A stretch of DNA of 15,585 bases. It comes from Bacteroidota bacterium. GTDB lineage: Bacteria > Bacteroidota > Bacteroidia > J057. Below the pieces are notes generated by a model. The model saw only the letters and a list, made by a program, of their open reading frames with translations. It made no database searches and had not been told where the DNA came from. The translations under genes were made by a program, and so were the position numbers. Positions 1 through 6,849 of the stretch are shown here, in pieces; position 1 is the first letter of the stretch; each line of letters opens with the position of its first letter. The DNA is taken from positions 1 to 15,585 of the forward strand of contig RDXT01000812.1 in NCBI GenBank assembly GCA_004292985.1. The letters run 5' to 3'.

Positions 1-292
1 TATGCTGGCCGACAAACCCTATGTGTATACGTCGGACGAGGTGATATTTGGGGTTTTTGCGCTCCGGAGTGGCTTTTCGCAGGCGGAAATGGAGCAGGAG
101 CGCGAGCGCTTTTTCTCCAAAGGGCAGCCTTGCCTCCGCTCTTCGCCCCTGACCAAACGCTATGGGTGGGGTGTTCACAGCGATGCAGAGGGCAAAGTCG
201 CGATTTATCCCGCCGGATCGGAGGAGTACGCGCGTCTGGCGCATGATCCGGGCCTGAAGCAGGTGAAGGCGATGCGGTCTAAGCGGGGGTAG
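1..292 (+). CDS. DUF6157 family protein, 5' end cut off by the window edge
   Basis: This is the C-terminal part of a small conserved protein. The reading frame is open from the first bases. The ATG at base 2 is probably internal, because DUF6157 proteins as I remember them are about 130 residues and this frame gives only 96. The recognisable core is a KPYVYTSDEVIFGVFA segment followed by FFSKGQPCLRSSPLTKRYGWG and HSDAEGKVAIYP, ending in a basic KAMRSKRG tail. No catalytic residues are assigned to the family and no membrane segments are visible, so it is likely a soluble cytoplasmic protein of unknown function. Its stop codon lies only 3 bases from the stop codon of the convergent SMP-30-like gene. 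I am fairly sure of the family and have no evidence for a role. Confidence 0.8.
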   Translation, partial: MLADKPYVYTSDEVIFGVFALRSGFSQAEMEQERERFFSKGQPCLRSSPLTKRYGWGVHSDAEGKVAIYPAGSEEYARLAHDPGLKQVKAMRSKRG

Positions 293-295
293 TGA

Positions 296-1393
296 CTACC
301 GGACCTTCACCCGTCTCACATACGGCATCACGTCGCCGCCGATATACAGATAGCCTCCGTATTCCTTGACGGCGCCTGCCTCCGGCGCAGATGTGCCCGT
401 CGGATCAAACAAGCCTCCCAGAACGTCGCCCGCTGGCGAAACATGCAGGACCATCCCGAAGAGATCTGCCTGGGGCTGTAGGAAATCAGGCAGAGAATAA
501 ACGAGTTTTTTCATTCCGGGACGGGGATGAATTTTGTCGAGCGCATCGTTTCTGCGGGTAGAAAAACCGAGCCAGTAGCTCCCGTCTTCCCGGATGGAAA
601 TGCCATTGGGAAAACCGGGTAAATTGTCCATAAATACCTCTGTTCCACCCGTTTTGTCGCCCCGCAGCCAGTAGCGCAGCACCCGGTAGCGCTCGGTTTC
701 GGTCATGAGCAGATGGCTTTCGTCCTGGCTCAGCACCACGCCATTGCCAAAATAGGTGCCTTCAATAAGGGTTTTGACAGCGCCCGTAGCGGGGTCGTAG
801 CGATAGAGTCCGCCGTTGGGCTGCATTTCCAGGATCAGCTTGCGGCCATACTTCGGGGTATAGGCCGACGTGTGGGAGGTATTGGAAAAATAGATTTTCC
901 CATCGGAGGCAATGTCGAGGCCATTGGGGATGAGAAAAGGACGGCCTTTTTCATCGTGATCGGCCAGTACCGTAAGGACCTTGTCCGGACTGATGCTGAT
1001 AAGGCCCAAGCGGTGGCTGAGGGCGATCAGGTTGCCATTTCTGTCAAAATGCAGCCCCGCTACCCAGGAATTTGTGCTGAAAAACTCCTCCACTTTGCCC
1101 GAAGGATCTATTTTCAGAATTCTGCCATCGCTAAAGTCGCTCGCATCCCGGTGTACGCCACAATACAGGTTGCCCTGGGCATCAAAAACGATGTCTTCCG
1201 GGCCACACCAAGCTCCCAGGGGTATTTTTTCGAGGGTTTTGAGGGAGTCATTGAGGGTAAGGGTGCCTGTAAAGGCGGGTTTGGGCGCCGGATGCCACGC
1301 GAGGGGATGTATGGCGCAAGCCGGACAAAGGAAAAGAGTTACAGCGGCCAGGACTGCCAGAAAAACTGCGGAGGTCGTTTGTGAATGTTTCAT
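296..1393 (-). CDS. SMP-30/strictosidine synthase-like six-bladed beta-propeller protein, exported or membrane-anchored
   Basis: The 365-residue protein starts with a basic residue and a hydrophobic segment (about residues 8-27, ending LFLCPACA), which is a signal peptide or N-terminal anchor. The CPAC sequence is not a clean lipobox. The rest matches the SMP-30/gluconolactonase, strictosidine synthase and APMAP propeller families: a GPEDIVFDAQGNLYCG blade near residues 64-79, PNGLDIASDGKIYFSNTS near 156-173, FGNGVVLSQDESHLLMTETE near 215-233 and FPNGISIREDG near 261-271. Glu66, Asn157, Asn217 and Asn263 are spaced like the calcium ligands of this superfamily (gluconolactonase, paraoxonase). 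Members are typically lactonases or esterases. The substrate cannot be told from sequence, and many members are only annotated as strictosidine synthase-like without that activity. It lies 58 bases downstream of the Crp/Fnr gene on the same strand, so it may be read from that unit or from its own promoter. Confidence 0.82.
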   Translation of the reverse strand: MKHSQTTSAVFLAVLAAVTLFLCPACAIHPLAWHPAPKPAFTGTLTLNDSLKTLEKIPLGAWCGPEDIVFDAQGNLYCGVHRDASDFSDGRILKIDPSGKVEEFFSTNSWVAGLHFDRNGNLIALSHRLGLISISPDKVLTVLADHDEKGRPFLIPNGLDIASDGKIYFSNTSHTSAYTPKYGRKLILEMQPNGGLYRYDPATGAVKTLIEGTYFGNGVVLSQDESHLLMTETERYRVLRYWLRGDKTGGTEVFMDNLPGFPNGISIREDGSYWLGFSTRRNDALDKIHPRPGMKKLVYSLPDFLQPQADLFGMVLHVSPAGDVLGGLFDPTGTSAPEAGAVKEYGGYLYIGGDVMPYVRRVKVR

Positions 1394-1397
1394 GGCA

Positions 1398-1405
1398 CAA
1401 ACCTA
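1398..1405 (-). promoter_or_regulatory. Possible -7 element (TAGGTTTG) just upstream of the SMP-30-like gene
   Basis: On the minus strand this octamer fits the Bacteroidota -7 consensus TAnnTTTG. It ends only 4 bases before the ATG, so a transcript from it would be leaderless or nearly so. No TTTG is present 19 bases upstream. It may be a chance match. Confidence 0.25.
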
Positions 1406-1451
1406 CCCTACCGCCCCTGCGCCTGCATTAACATAGGTAAAGAAAGGGACT

Positions 1452-2024
1452 TCATTTAGCCGCCAACTGATGACGGATCCGGCTGAGCTGCACGGGTGTG
1501 ATGCCCAGGTAGGAGGCCACATGATATTGCGGGATCTCCTGATACAGGCCGGGAAATTCTTTCAGAAAAAGCGCGTAACGCTCCGTCGCATCGAGCAGTA
1601 CGATGTCAATTTCCTTTTTTTCTTTTTCCAGAAAATAGTACTCCGCAATTTTCCGGGCCAGGCGCTCCAGGTCGGGGCACTGGTCATAACGCCCTGTAAT
1701 CTCCTGATAATCAGTTGCCCAGACCACACAGTCTGTGAGTGCCTGCTGCGGGATCAGGTTGGGTTTACCCGTGAGCAGGGAGGTGTAAGCTCCAATGATC
1801 GAGGGACCGACAAAAAACTGTTTGTTGTATTCCTGCCCTTTGGCATTGGTAAAATACGCCCGCACGACCCCTGATTCCAGAAAAGCGACCTCGCGGGCAG
1901 TCTCATCTGCGGCAATAAAATGCGCCTGCCGGGGCAGGATCACCCGCCGGAACAGCGGTCCGATCTGTTGCCAGGTCTGCGGGTGCAGGGGAGAAACAGA
2001 GGTAAAAAAGGATTGTAAGGTCAT
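1452..2024 (-). CDS. Crp/Fnr family transcriptional regulator
   Basis: The protein has 190 residues, the usual length for Bacteroidota Crp/Fnr-like regulators. The N-terminal part is a cyclic-nucleotide-binding-type jelly roll: LPRQAHFIAADETAREVAFLESGVVRAYFTNAKGQEYNKQFF covers roughly residues 30-71, with the typical G-x-V-R-x-Y-F strand. A long dimerisation helix follows, around ARKIAEYYFLEKEKKEIDIVLLDATERYALFLKEFP. The C-terminal winged helix includes IPQYHVASYLGITPVQLSRIRHQL, whose LGITPVQLSRIR is the recognition-helix pattern. I see no Fnr-type cysteine cluster, so an oxygen-sensing iron-sulfur centre is unlikely, and the ligand, if any, is unknown. The gene follows the TOPRIM gene after 44 bases with no clear terminator or promoter between them. 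It could therefore be a third gene of that unit. Confidence 0.88.
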   Translation of the reverse strand: MTLQSFFTSVSPLHPQTWQQIGPLFRRVILPRQAHFIAADETAREVAFLESGVVRAYFTNAKGQEYNKQFFVGPSIIGAYTSLLTGKPNLIPQQALTDCVVWATDYQEITGRYDQCPDLERLARKIAEYYFLEKEKKEIDIVLLDATERYALFLKEFPGLYQEIPQYHVASYLGITPVQLSRIRHQLAAK

Positions 2025-2068
2025 GCTGCTGGGGGGTAAGGTGTGGGCAGATGCCTGAACTCATCACG

Positions 2069-2794
2069 CTAAACGGAGATGCGCTGAAGATACGATTTGA
2101 GTCCTTCAATGACAGGCGAATTCAGGTTAAATATGTCTTTCCCTTGCTCCGTAATCACTTCATGAAGGCGGTTTTCTGCATTTTTGAGCTGTTTTTTACT
2201 GGCGTGGCTCCGCACATAATAATTTACCCACTGCTTGGTGAAATCCCGCATAGGCGCCCCGGTCTTTTCTGCTACACATGCGTTCATCAGTTCGAGGCAG
2301 TCGCTTTCTGCGCAGGATTGGGAAGCGATCGCTTTCAGAACAGTATCGAGATTTCCTTCGCCAGTGCTATCCTGCGTGAGATAACAGGACATTTTTAAGG
2401 CGGCTAACTCGCCTGACAGATTAACCGTATGCTCAACCGACTGTCCCGGCTCTGTAAATCCAGGGTTTACCCCAAAAGCCTCTTCAAAGGCCCGGTTGAT
2501 TAACGCCAGCGACTGCGTTTTTCCTCCTGTCGGAGGCGAGTCTGCATCTACGATCACTGCAATATGTTGAATATCCGGGCTTTTTTTGCTGAGTTGGGCT
2601 TTAACTACCTGGAGTTTCTGAGGGAGGGCATCTTTTCCTCTTTTTTCTTTTCCATCTGTACCCGTAAAATTATGCAGATGGTCTATCTCCGTGTCATATA
2701 TAGGGCTGATCTCCGTCATCTGGGAAGACGACATCAGCAATTGCATAAAAGCCTTATCGTTAGGGCTTTCAACGATTAATAAAGTACGGGCCAT
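2069..2794 (-). CDS. DUF3226-type TOPRIM-like protein, partner of the upstream AAA ATPase
   Basis: The 241-residue protein opens with LLIVESPNDKAFMQLL. Here Glu9 sits at the end of the first strand of a TOPRIM fold. It continues with HIAVIVDADSPPTGG, where Asp83 and Asp85 form the DxD pair of the TOPRIM metal site. The end, GKDIFNLNSPVIEGLKSYLQ, resembles the C-terminal motif of DUF3226 proteins. TOPRIM domains bind divalent metal and occur in nucleases, topoisomerases and primases. In defence modules such as OLD and PARIS, a TOPRIM protein is the effector and is held or activated by an ABC/OLD-like ATPase. The gene starts 2 bases after the ATPase stop codon, so the two are almost certainly translationally coupled. 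Nuclease activity is inferred from the fold and context and has not been shown for this protein. It is not the DUF4435 type found in classical PARIS AriB, so I describe it as PARIS-like only. Confidence 0.72.
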   Translation of the reverse strand: MARTLLIVESPNDKAFMQLLMSSSQMTEISPIYDTEIDHLHNFTGTDGKEKRGKDALPQKLQVVKAQLSKKSPDIQHIAVIVDADSPPTGGKTQSLALINRAFEEAFGVNPGFTEPGQSVEHTVNLSGELAALKMSCYLTQDSTGEGNLDTVLKAIASQSCAESDCLELMNACVAEKTGAPMRDFTKQWVNYYVRSHASKKQLKNAENRLHEVITEQGKDIFNLNSPVIEGLKSYLQRISV

Positions 2795-2796
2795 GT

Positions 2797-3909
2797 TTAC
2801 TCTCCTCTGAAGGTTTGGTTATTTACCAGAGAATAGGCCAGCGTATCGTGCGAAATCATATTGCCTACAATTTCTCCGCTACGGACGCTGCGAAACATTT
2901 CGACATATTGGGCCTCCGCTGTAAACTCCTCATTTGCAGCAACTTCATTAAATGCACGAATCATTTCCAGGCTGTGAGAGGTAGCGAATATCTGAACATT
3001 AAACTGTCGGGCTACCTTAAAAAGCAATTTCCAGAACTCCTGCTGGTGGGTGTAGTGAATGCCATTTTCGATTTCATCAATGAGCAAAACAGCATTGGGA
3101 GATTTCAATATTTTGACAATTATATCTATAACCCGCGTAATCGCATCTCCAAACAGACTTAAGGGAAGAAATGATTCAGCAGCACGCCTGAGATTTACTT
3201 CCAGAGCCGGATAATGAAACACCCGTATCTGATCAATATCCAGATCAATGGTTGCCAGCGCATCCCGTAAAATGTCTTCCTTACCAGCTTTGATTAGCAA
3301 CTCGACATCCTGCGAAATACTCCTGGGGTCTGGCTTAAACCCGGCAGGAATAAAAGGCACGGGTACTGGCAAGGGCAGATTGCTTTTTCTTGCCACAAAA
3401 TCTTTCGGGTCTGCATCTTTGTTTACAATGATCTTAAAGGAAAATCCATGTTCACTAAGCTCCCCACTCTCTGTCAGCAGGCCCCGAAGGATGGATTTTG
3501 AAACTTTTCTTTCGATTCGGTTATCTTTTATACGATTCCATTGTCCGCTACCCGTATCCTCGACCCGGTCCGCATACGCAGAGCCGGTTTCTTCTTCATA
3601 TGTGAGCTGGATACCCTGGGTGCGATCTGGGTATTGTATCGAAATTTCAATGGGGTTTTGCTGGCGATTCTGATAAAAAAGCCCATTCCAGCTAAGTTCT
3701 GGCGCAGTCTGGTTGTAGGTTACATTTCTAAGTGTAGCCTGAACAAATTCAATAGAATCTATACCGCGCTGGCTGGCCAGCAGCATCGCCTCCAGCAAAC
3801 TGGTTTTCCCCGCATTGTTCTGCCCTCCGATCAGGTTCACCCTTTTGAAGCCCCCGATCCGGGTATGCTTAAAGCAGCGAAAGTTTTCTATCGAAATGGA
3901 TTCAATCAT
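2797..3909 (-). CDS. AAA family ATPase, OLD/RecF/SMC-like (AAA_15/AAA_21 type)
   Basis: I place the start at the ATG at 3909, giving 370 residues beginning MIESISIENFRCFKHTRI, the classic N-terminal strand of RecF/OLD-type ATPases. The frame stays open to 4146, but those extra 79 residues are low-complexity and basic. They would also cover the promoter elements and overlap hen1. Walker A is GGQNNAGKTS (residues 28-37, Lys35). Walker B is AVLLIDEIENG (residues 273-283, Asp278 and Glu279). The D-loop region and switch histidine are at IFATSHSLEMI (His312). SLFGDAITRVIDII before Walker B occupies the place of the ABC-type signature. Proteins of this class are ATP-driven clamps that control an associated nuclease, often in phage defence. 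The gene is AT-rich compared with the operon on the other strand, which suggests separate acquisition. The immediate coupling to a TOPRIM gene supports a two-component toxin or defence unit. Confidence 0.85.
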   Translation of the reverse strand: MIESISIENFRCFKHTRIGGFKRVNLIGGQNNAGKTSLLEAMLLASQRGIDSIEFVQATLRNVTYNQTAPELSWNGLFYQNRQQNPIEISIQYPDRTQGIQLTYEEETGSAYADRVEDTGSGQWNRIKDNRIERKVSKSILRGLLTESGELSEHGFSFKIIVNKDADPKDFVARKSNLPLPVPVPFIPAGFKPDPRSISQDVELLIKAGKEDILRDALATIDLDIDQIRVFHYPALEVNLRRAAESFLPLSLFGDAITRVIDIIVKILKSPNAVLLIDEIENGIHYTHQQEFWKLLFKVARQFNVQIFATSHSLEMIRAFNEVAANEEFTAEAQYVEMFRSVRSGEIVGNMISHDTLAYSLVNNQTFRGE

Positions 3910-3929
3910 GCCATAGCGTTTTCGTACAT

Positions 3930-3937
3930 CAAATATA
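3930..3937 (-). promoter_or_regulatory. Likely -7 element (TATATTTG) of the ATPase/TOPRIM unit
   Basis: Read on the minus strand, TATATTTG is an exact match to the Bacteroidota -7 consensus TAnnTTTG. It lies 20 bases upstream of the chosen ATG at 3909, which would give a short leader of roughly 15 bases. The -33 position has no good TTTG, so the promoter would be weak or activator-dependent. Its position is one reason to reject the longer N-terminus of the ATPase. Confidence 0.5.
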
Positions 3938-4056
3938 CAACCCAGCGCTGACATTTCCTCCCACGCTCCCCGACAAGCCCGACGAGCAGGCGGTAAATGG
4001 GCTTCTAATAGAGATCCGAAGCCGCTTTTATGCGAATGAAACAGCCTAAGGGCTTG

Positions 4057-4087
4057 TTTGGCGCATCCGGATTTACGATTATCTTTG
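4057..4087 (+). promoter_or_regulatory. Bacteroidota-type promoter of the hen1-pnkp operon
   Basis: TTTG at 4057-4060 (-33) is followed by exactly 19 bases and then TATCTTTG at 4080-4087 (-7). This is a full match to the Bacteroidota consensus TTTG-N19-TAnnTTTG. Transcription should start about 5-8 bases further on, leaving a leader of about 25 bases before the hen1 ATG at 4120. It is the only perfect two-part match I found in front of a gene here. It also supports assignment to this phylum. Confidence 0.75.
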
Positions 4088-4119
4088 CCATACAGAGCGA
4101 TAGCAACTGAAAACGCCCT

Positions 4120-5523
4120 ATGATCCTCAGCATCACCACCACCCATTTCCCTGCCACAGATTTAGGCTACCTGCTGCACAAGCACCCCGACCGCTTTCAG
4201 ACAGTCGAGCTTTCGGTGGGAAAGGCGCATCTGTTTTACCCTGAAAAAAGTGAGGAAAAAACGAGCATTTGCCTGCTCTTAGACATTGATCCGATCGAAA
4301 TGGTACGGGGCGCGCGCAGCCAGGGAAAAGAAGGGTTCGCATTGGGGCAATATGTAAATGACAGGCCCTATGTGGCTTCTTCGTTTATGAGTGTGGCGCT
4401 GGCAAAGGCTTTTTCTTCGGCCCTGAATGGCAAATGCAAGGACAAACCCGAACTGGTGGACCTGCCGCTGCCGCTGGAGGTTTCGCTTTCTGTGCTGCCG
4501 GCTCCCCAGGGCGGCGAAATGCTGATCCGCAAGCTCTTCGGACCGCTGGGCTATGACATCACGCTGGTCCGGCACCCGCTCGATGAAAAATTTCCCGAAT
4601 GGGGGGCCAGCTCCTATTACAGCCTGACCCTCAGGCATACGATTACCGTCCGGGAAATGCTTTCGCACCTGTATGTGCTGATTCCGGCGCTGGATAATGA
4701 CAAACATTATTTCGTTAATCCACAGGAAATAGACAAACTCCTCGAAAAAGGGGAAGGCTGGCTGAAATCCCACCCGGAGCGGGAGCAGATCGTGCGGCGC
4801 TACCTGATCAATCTGGGTTCGCTGTCGCGCCAGGCGCTGGAACGCCTGAGCGAGGGAGAGGTCATTTTGCCCGCAGCAGAAGAGGGTGCAGCACCTACCG
4901 AAGCACAACAGCGCCGCGAAAGCCTTCACGACAAACGTATCCTGCGGGTAACGCAGGAACTGCTCGCATCAGGCGCGGCCCGCGTGCTGGACCTGGGCTG
5001 CGGCGAAGGAAAACTGATCCGGCAACTGATAAAACACAAACAGTTTCAGGAAATTGCCGGGATGGATGTTTCCTACCGCGAGTTGATAAAAGCCAAAGAG
5101 CGGATCCGCTACGAAGAGATGGCGCCCAAACAAAAAGAGCGTATCAGGCTCTTTCAAGGCTCCCTCACCTACCGGGATGCGCGGCTGGAAGGCTTTGATG
5201 CAGCAGCAGTAGTCGAAGTGATCGAGCACATGGACCCCAACCGCCTCCACGCGTTCGAACGGGTACTGTTTGAATATGCCCGGCCAACAACGGTGATTCT
5301 CACGACCCCTAACCAGGAGTTTAATGTCATGTGGACACAGCTCGATGCCGAAGACATGCGCCACGAAGACCACCGTTTTGAGTGGACCCGTGCCGAGTTT
5401 GCGGCCTGGGCACAGGGGGTTTGTGATCGCCACGGCTATGAAGTGCAGATTTCTCCCATCGGCGAGGAGGCAGAAGGCGTCGGAGGCCCTTCACAAATGG
5501 CTGTTTTTACACAAAAGAAGTAA
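4120..5523 (+). CDS. hen1: 3' terminal RNA ribose 2'-O-methyltransferase Hen1
   Basis: Bacterial Hen1 transfers a methyl group from S-adenosylmethionine to the 2'-OH of the 3'-terminal ribose of broken RNA, before Pnkp seals the break. The repaired site is then resistant to being cut again. The 467-residue protein has both expected parts. The N-terminal Hen1-specific domain (about 1-245, starting MILSITTTHFPATDLGYLLHKHP) is in known homologues the part that activates the Pnkp ligase. The C-terminal part is a Rossmann methyltransferase with VLDLGCGEG at 289-297 and Asp316 for SAM. The manganese-binding set Glu366, Glu369, His370 (VEVIEHM) and His418 (MRHEDHRF) is complete and falls at the same numbering as I recall for the Clostridium thermocellum enzyme. 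It is the first gene of the operon behind a consensus promoter, and the next gene starts after 3 bases. The partner pnkp is the last gene of the same operon, five genes downstream. Confidence 0.97.
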   Translation: MILSITTTHFPATDLGYLLHKHPDRFQTVELSVGKAHLFYPEKSEEKTSICLLLDIDPIEMVRGARSQGKEGFALGQYVNDRPYVASSFMSVALAKAFSSALNGKCKDKPELVDLPLPLEVSLSVLPAPQGGEMLIRKLFGPLGYDITLVRHPLDEKFPEWGASSYYSLTLRHTITVREMLSHLYVLIPALDNDKHYFVNPQEIDKLLEKGEGWLKSHPEREQIVRRYLINLGSLSRQALERLSEGEVILPAAEEGAAPTEAQQRRESLHDKRILRVTQELLASGAARVLDLGCGEGKLIRQLIKHKQFQEIAGMDVSYRELIKAKERIRYEEMAPKQKERIRLFQGSLTYRDARLEGFDAAAVVEVIEHMDPNRLHAFERVLFEYARPTTVILTTPNQEFNVMWTQLDAEDMRHEDHRFEWTRAEFAAWAQGVCDRHGYEVQISPIGEEAEGVGGPSQMAVFTQKK

Positions 5524-5526
5524 GGC

Positions 5527-6849
5527 ATGATGGATCGCTCCCATATACTTGCGCTCGCGCCCGATGATGCATCTGCCAAAGCGGGTGCAGAACTGGCGCA
5601 GGCCCGGCGCTGGGTCAGCCGCCACAGCCACCCGAAAGCCCTCTGGGGTGAATGTCAGGGCAGTGGAAAAACGCCCTATCTCACCTACGTCGATCTTGGC
5701 AATACGGCATTTAAATGCTCCTGCCCCAGCCGGAAATTTCCCTGCAAGCATGGCCTGGGACTGCTGCTGCTGTTCGCTGAAAAAAAGAATGAATTTGTAG
5801 AAAAAAGCAGCCTTCCACCCGAAATCGAGGCCTGGATCGAAAAAAGGGCCGCCACTACCGAAAAAAAGGAGCAGAAAGAAACAAAGGCTGCTCCCAAAGC
5901 GGGTGATGAGGCTGCCCGCCTGAAGCGCATCGAAGCCCGCGAGAAAAAAATCCGCGCCGGAATCGAAGAACTCCGGTCCTGGATACAGGATGTGGCCCGA
6001 ACGGGGATTATGAATGTGCCGCAAAACCCCTATCACTTCAGCAGCCACATCGCTGCGCGTATGGTAGATGCCCAGGCTGCCGGGCTTTCCTACCAGTTGC
6101 GAAAAATCGAAACGATTCCTTTTTATCAGGAAGGCTGGCAAAAATCGCTGATCCGGCTGCTGTCAAAAATCTACCTGATGACAGAGGCATACACCTATAA
6201 AAATACCCTCGGCGACCTGCTCCGTGAAGAGCTGGATACCCTGATCGGATGGACAAAATCCAAAGAGGATATTCTTGCGCAGGAGGGGATTGCAGACCAG
6301 TGGCAAATACTGTCCCGGCAGGTAGAAAATGAAGATAACCTCATCACCGAAAGGGTCTGGCTCTATGGATCGGCAAGCGAAAAACATGCCCTCCTGCTGA
6401 ATTTTTATGCAGGCAATCAGGTGCCGGAGGCCTTTTTCCTGCCAGGGCGATCCGTTTATGCCGAGCTGGTCTTTTATCCCGCCGCGATCCCCCAGCGGGC
6501 GCTTGTCAAAAAACAAGGCGTAAGCCAGCCTCCGGATCTGCCGCAGCAGGGCATTTCCCGGACCGGAGAGCTGCTGAACCAGGTCGCAGATGTGCTGGCC
6601 GCAAGTCCCTTCTGTGAAAAAATCCCCTTCGTGCTTTCCGGATTCCGGATCGTCATGGATGGCACCAGGGCCTTTTTTCTTTGTGATGAAGAGGCAATTG
6701 CACTCCCCCTGGCAAATACTGAAGAGTCCTGCTGGCAGATGCTCGCCCTCAGTAAAGGGCTGACATTCAACTGCTTTGCCACCTATGAAAATCAACAACT
6801 CCGGATTCATTCCCTCTGGAAGGAGCAACATTTTTTTGCGGGCTTATGA
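5527..6849 (+). CDS. SWIM zinc-finger protein
   Basis: The 440-residue protein has a SWIM zinc-binding motif of form CxCx6CxH near the N-terminus: Cys64, Cys66, Cys73 and His75 in FKCSCPSRKFPCKHGLGL. SWIM domains bind zinc and usually DNA, RNA or protein partners. A lysine- and glutamate-rich, probably coiled-coil linker follows at about 95-150. A long C-terminal part (about 150-440), without any motif I recognise, ends the protein. No membrane segment is seen. The gene sits between hen1 (3-base gap) and the DUF5691 gene (ATGA overlap), so it is translated together with both. SWIM proteins are the usual first member of the SWIM-DUF5691-AAA-DUF5682-VWA cassette that I recall from actinobacteria and other phyla. 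A role as the nucleic-acid-sensing subunit is inferred from the zinc finger and the link to RNA repair. Confidence 0.85.
   Translation: MMDRSHILALAPDDASAKAGAELAQARRWVSRHSHPKALWGECQGSGKTPYLTYVDLGNTAFKCSCPSRKFPCKHGLGLLLLFAEKKNEFVEKSSLPPEIEAWIEKRAATTEKKEQKETKAAPKAGDEAARLKRIEAREKKIRAGIEELRSWIQDVARTGIMNVPQNPYHFSSHIAARMVDAQAAGLSYQLRKIETIPFYQEGWQKSLIRLLSKIYLMTEAYTYKNTLGDLLREELDTLIGWTKSKEDILAQEGIADQWQILSRQVENEDNLITERVWLYGSASEKHALLLNFYAGNQVPEAFFLPGRSVYAELVFYPAAIPQRALVKKQGVSQPPDLPQQGISRTGELLNQVADVLAASPFCEKIPFVLSGFRIVMDGTRAFFLCDEEAIALPLANTEESCWQMLALSKGLTFNCFATYENQQLRIHSLWKEQHFFAGL

Larger units (their letters stand above)
3910..4119. other. Divergent intergenic region between the ATPase/TOPRIM unit and the hen1-pnkp operon
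   Basis: These 210 bases carry the promoters of both units. Besides the two promoter calls, I see short inverted repeats that could serve a regulator. ACAAGCCC at 3973-3980 pairs with GGGCTTGT at 4050-4057, the second copy abutting the -33 element of the operon. GGCTTC at 4000-4005 pairs with GAAGCC at 4018-4023. AGCC and GGCT at 4043-4054 are spaced by four bases. All are short and could be chance. I see no small gene or structured RNA here. Confidence 0.4.

Noticed and set aside
2..4. ATG at base 2 as the real start of the DUF6157 gene
   Set aside because: The family is longer at the N-terminus, and the window edge cuts the gene.
713..1384. 223-codon open frame on the plus strand
   Set aside because: It is antisense to the beta-propeller gene, whose repeats and signal peptide are clear.
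3910..4146. Open frame extending the ATPase by 79 residues at its N-terminus
   Set aside because: The extension is basic and low-complexity, covers the likely promoters, overlaps the hen1 start, and precedes the conserved MIESISIENFRCF start of the family.
4279..4929. 216-codon open frame on the minus strand
   Set aside because: It is antisense to the Hen1-specific N-terminal domain and has no family features.
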